This document shows positions 5,091 through 5,346 of a stretch of 5,346 nt of DNA, piece by piece. Location: assembly GCA_937926145.1 (NCBI GenBank), contig CALANW010000033.1, forward strand, positions 1-5,346, in the 5' to 3' direction. The stretch's first letter is position 1. Each line of letters opens with the position of its first letter. The notes below the pieces were generated by a model. That model ran no database searches, was not told the origin of the DNA, and saw nothing but the letters and a program-made list of their open reading frames with translations. The stretch is from an uncultured Ruminococcus sp. (GTDB lineage Bacteria > Bacillota > Clostridia > Oscillospirales > Ruminococcaceae). A program made the position numbers and the translations under genes.

Positions 5091-5133
5091 CGAAGCTCTG
5101 AAGGCTATTGCAGCCTTTGGAGCTTTGTTTTTT
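5091..5133 (+). terminator. Strong intrinsic terminator (bidirectional) downstream of the feo operon
   Basis: A 16-bp stem pairs 5091-5106 with 5112-5127 (CGAAGCTC...GAGCTTTG outside, GGCT/AGCC inside, three G-U pairs) around loop ATTGC, then TTTTTT at 5128-5133. On the minus strand the stem is followed by A and TTTTT (5089-5085), so it can also stop transcription coming from the right. It is the first convincing end point for the feo transcript, about 300 nt after the last stop codon. Confidence 0.88.
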
Positions 5134-5145
5134 ATGCCCATATAT

Positions 5146-5300
5146 AAAAATGACACCACCCTTATTAGTTAAGTGACGTCATAAAAGCCTGTTTTGACAT
5201 CATAAATGTAGGCAGAAATCAGGCTTCAAACGTAAAATGACATCAAAATCCGAAAAATGACACCCGCAGGACGTCAATTTCCTGTCAAAAAGACGTCAAT
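5146..5300. repeat. Phased array of TGAC(A/G)(T/C)C motifs
   Basis: Copies: TGACACCA 5151, TGACGTCA 5174, TGACATCA 5195, TGACATCA 5238, TGACACCC 5258, GGACGTCA 5269 and AGACGTCA 5291, plus TGACA on the minus strand at 5287-5283. Longer exact repeats are AAAAATGACACC (5146-5157 and 5253-5264) and GACGTCAAT (5270-5278 and 5292-5300). Steps of 23, 21, 43, 20, 11 and 22 bp are near multiples of one helical turn, so the copies face the same side of the DNA. A 7-bp inverted repeat, AAGCCTG (5185-5191) and CAGGCTT (5220-5226), encloses one copy. The array leads to a probable gene start at the right edge. It could be the repeat-rich end of a transposon (IS21-like elements have such ends) or a cooperative operator. 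Confidence 0.7.
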
Positions 5301-5317
5301 CGGGGAATTTTTCTTTG

Positions 5318-5346
5318 TGATAGAATTGAAATCAGGATAAGGGCGG
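5318..5346 (+). promoter_or_regulatory. Possible promoter and ribosome site of a gene beyond the right edge
   Basis: An extended -10, TGATAGAAT (TG at 5318-5319, TAGAAT at 5321-5326), has no good -35 hexamer. The window ends in AAGGGCGG (5339-5346), which resembles a ribosome-binding site spaced to put a start codon a few bases past the edge. The GACGTCA copy at 5292-5298 would lie at the -35. The gene itself is not visible. Confidence 0.4.

Overview
This is a low-to-moderate-GC, Gram-positive-looking fragment, most likely from a Clostridia / Ruminococcus-type Firmicute. That placement is inferred from strong GGAGG-type ribosome sites, a TTG start, AT-rich spacers and the feoA-feoB-feoC-Cys-rich gene order; no marker gene is present. 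Bases 1-27 are not biological: they match the end of the Illumina Nextera read-2 transposon adapter, so the window begins at an assembly or read edge.

Layout. On the minus strand, 28-828 is a permease of the DppB/NikB (peptide/nickel) ABC importer family, cut at its C-terminus by the contig edge. A spacer of about 420 bp (829-1251) separates it from a divergent TetR-family regulator gene (1252-1872). The spacer holds two back-to-back promoters, a 20-bp palindrome, a pair of 13-bp dyads over the tetR promoter, and a long permease leader with a strong hairpin and a terminator-like hairpin. Downstream of tetR lies a tight ferrous iron uptake operon: feoA (1939-2166), feoB (2166-4178), a small winged-helix protein with four clustered cysteines, FeoC-like (4192-4428), and a membrane-anchored heavy-metal-associated (HMA) domain protein (4425-4784). 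The last 560 bp carry no convincing gene. They contain a triple 16-bp repeat, a strong bidirectional terminator (5091-5133) and a helically phased array of TGAC(A/G)(T/C)C motifs. The array leads to what looks like the promoter and ribosome site of a gene starting just past the window.

How it works together. FeoB is the Fe(II) transporter with a cytosolic G domain, FeoA its small SH3-like partner, and the FeoC-like protein a probable Fe-S or iron-sensing accessory. The last gene joins a FeoB-associated Cys-rich membrane anchor to an HMA metal-binding domain, and could handle metal at the inner face of the membrane. A shared motif, GTTAG-N4-TGCTAATT, lies before feoA and before the permease start, with a weaker copy in the permease promoter. 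It resembles a DtxR/IdeR-type metal box and suggests that the divergent transporter and the Feo operon share metal-dependent control, while TetR probably controls itself and possibly the permease.

The points most worth following up are the shared metal box, the HMA fusion, the non-canonical G4 and gate motifs of FeoB, the permease leader, and the phased array at the right edge, which may be the end of a mobile element. No wholly new system is demonstrated here.
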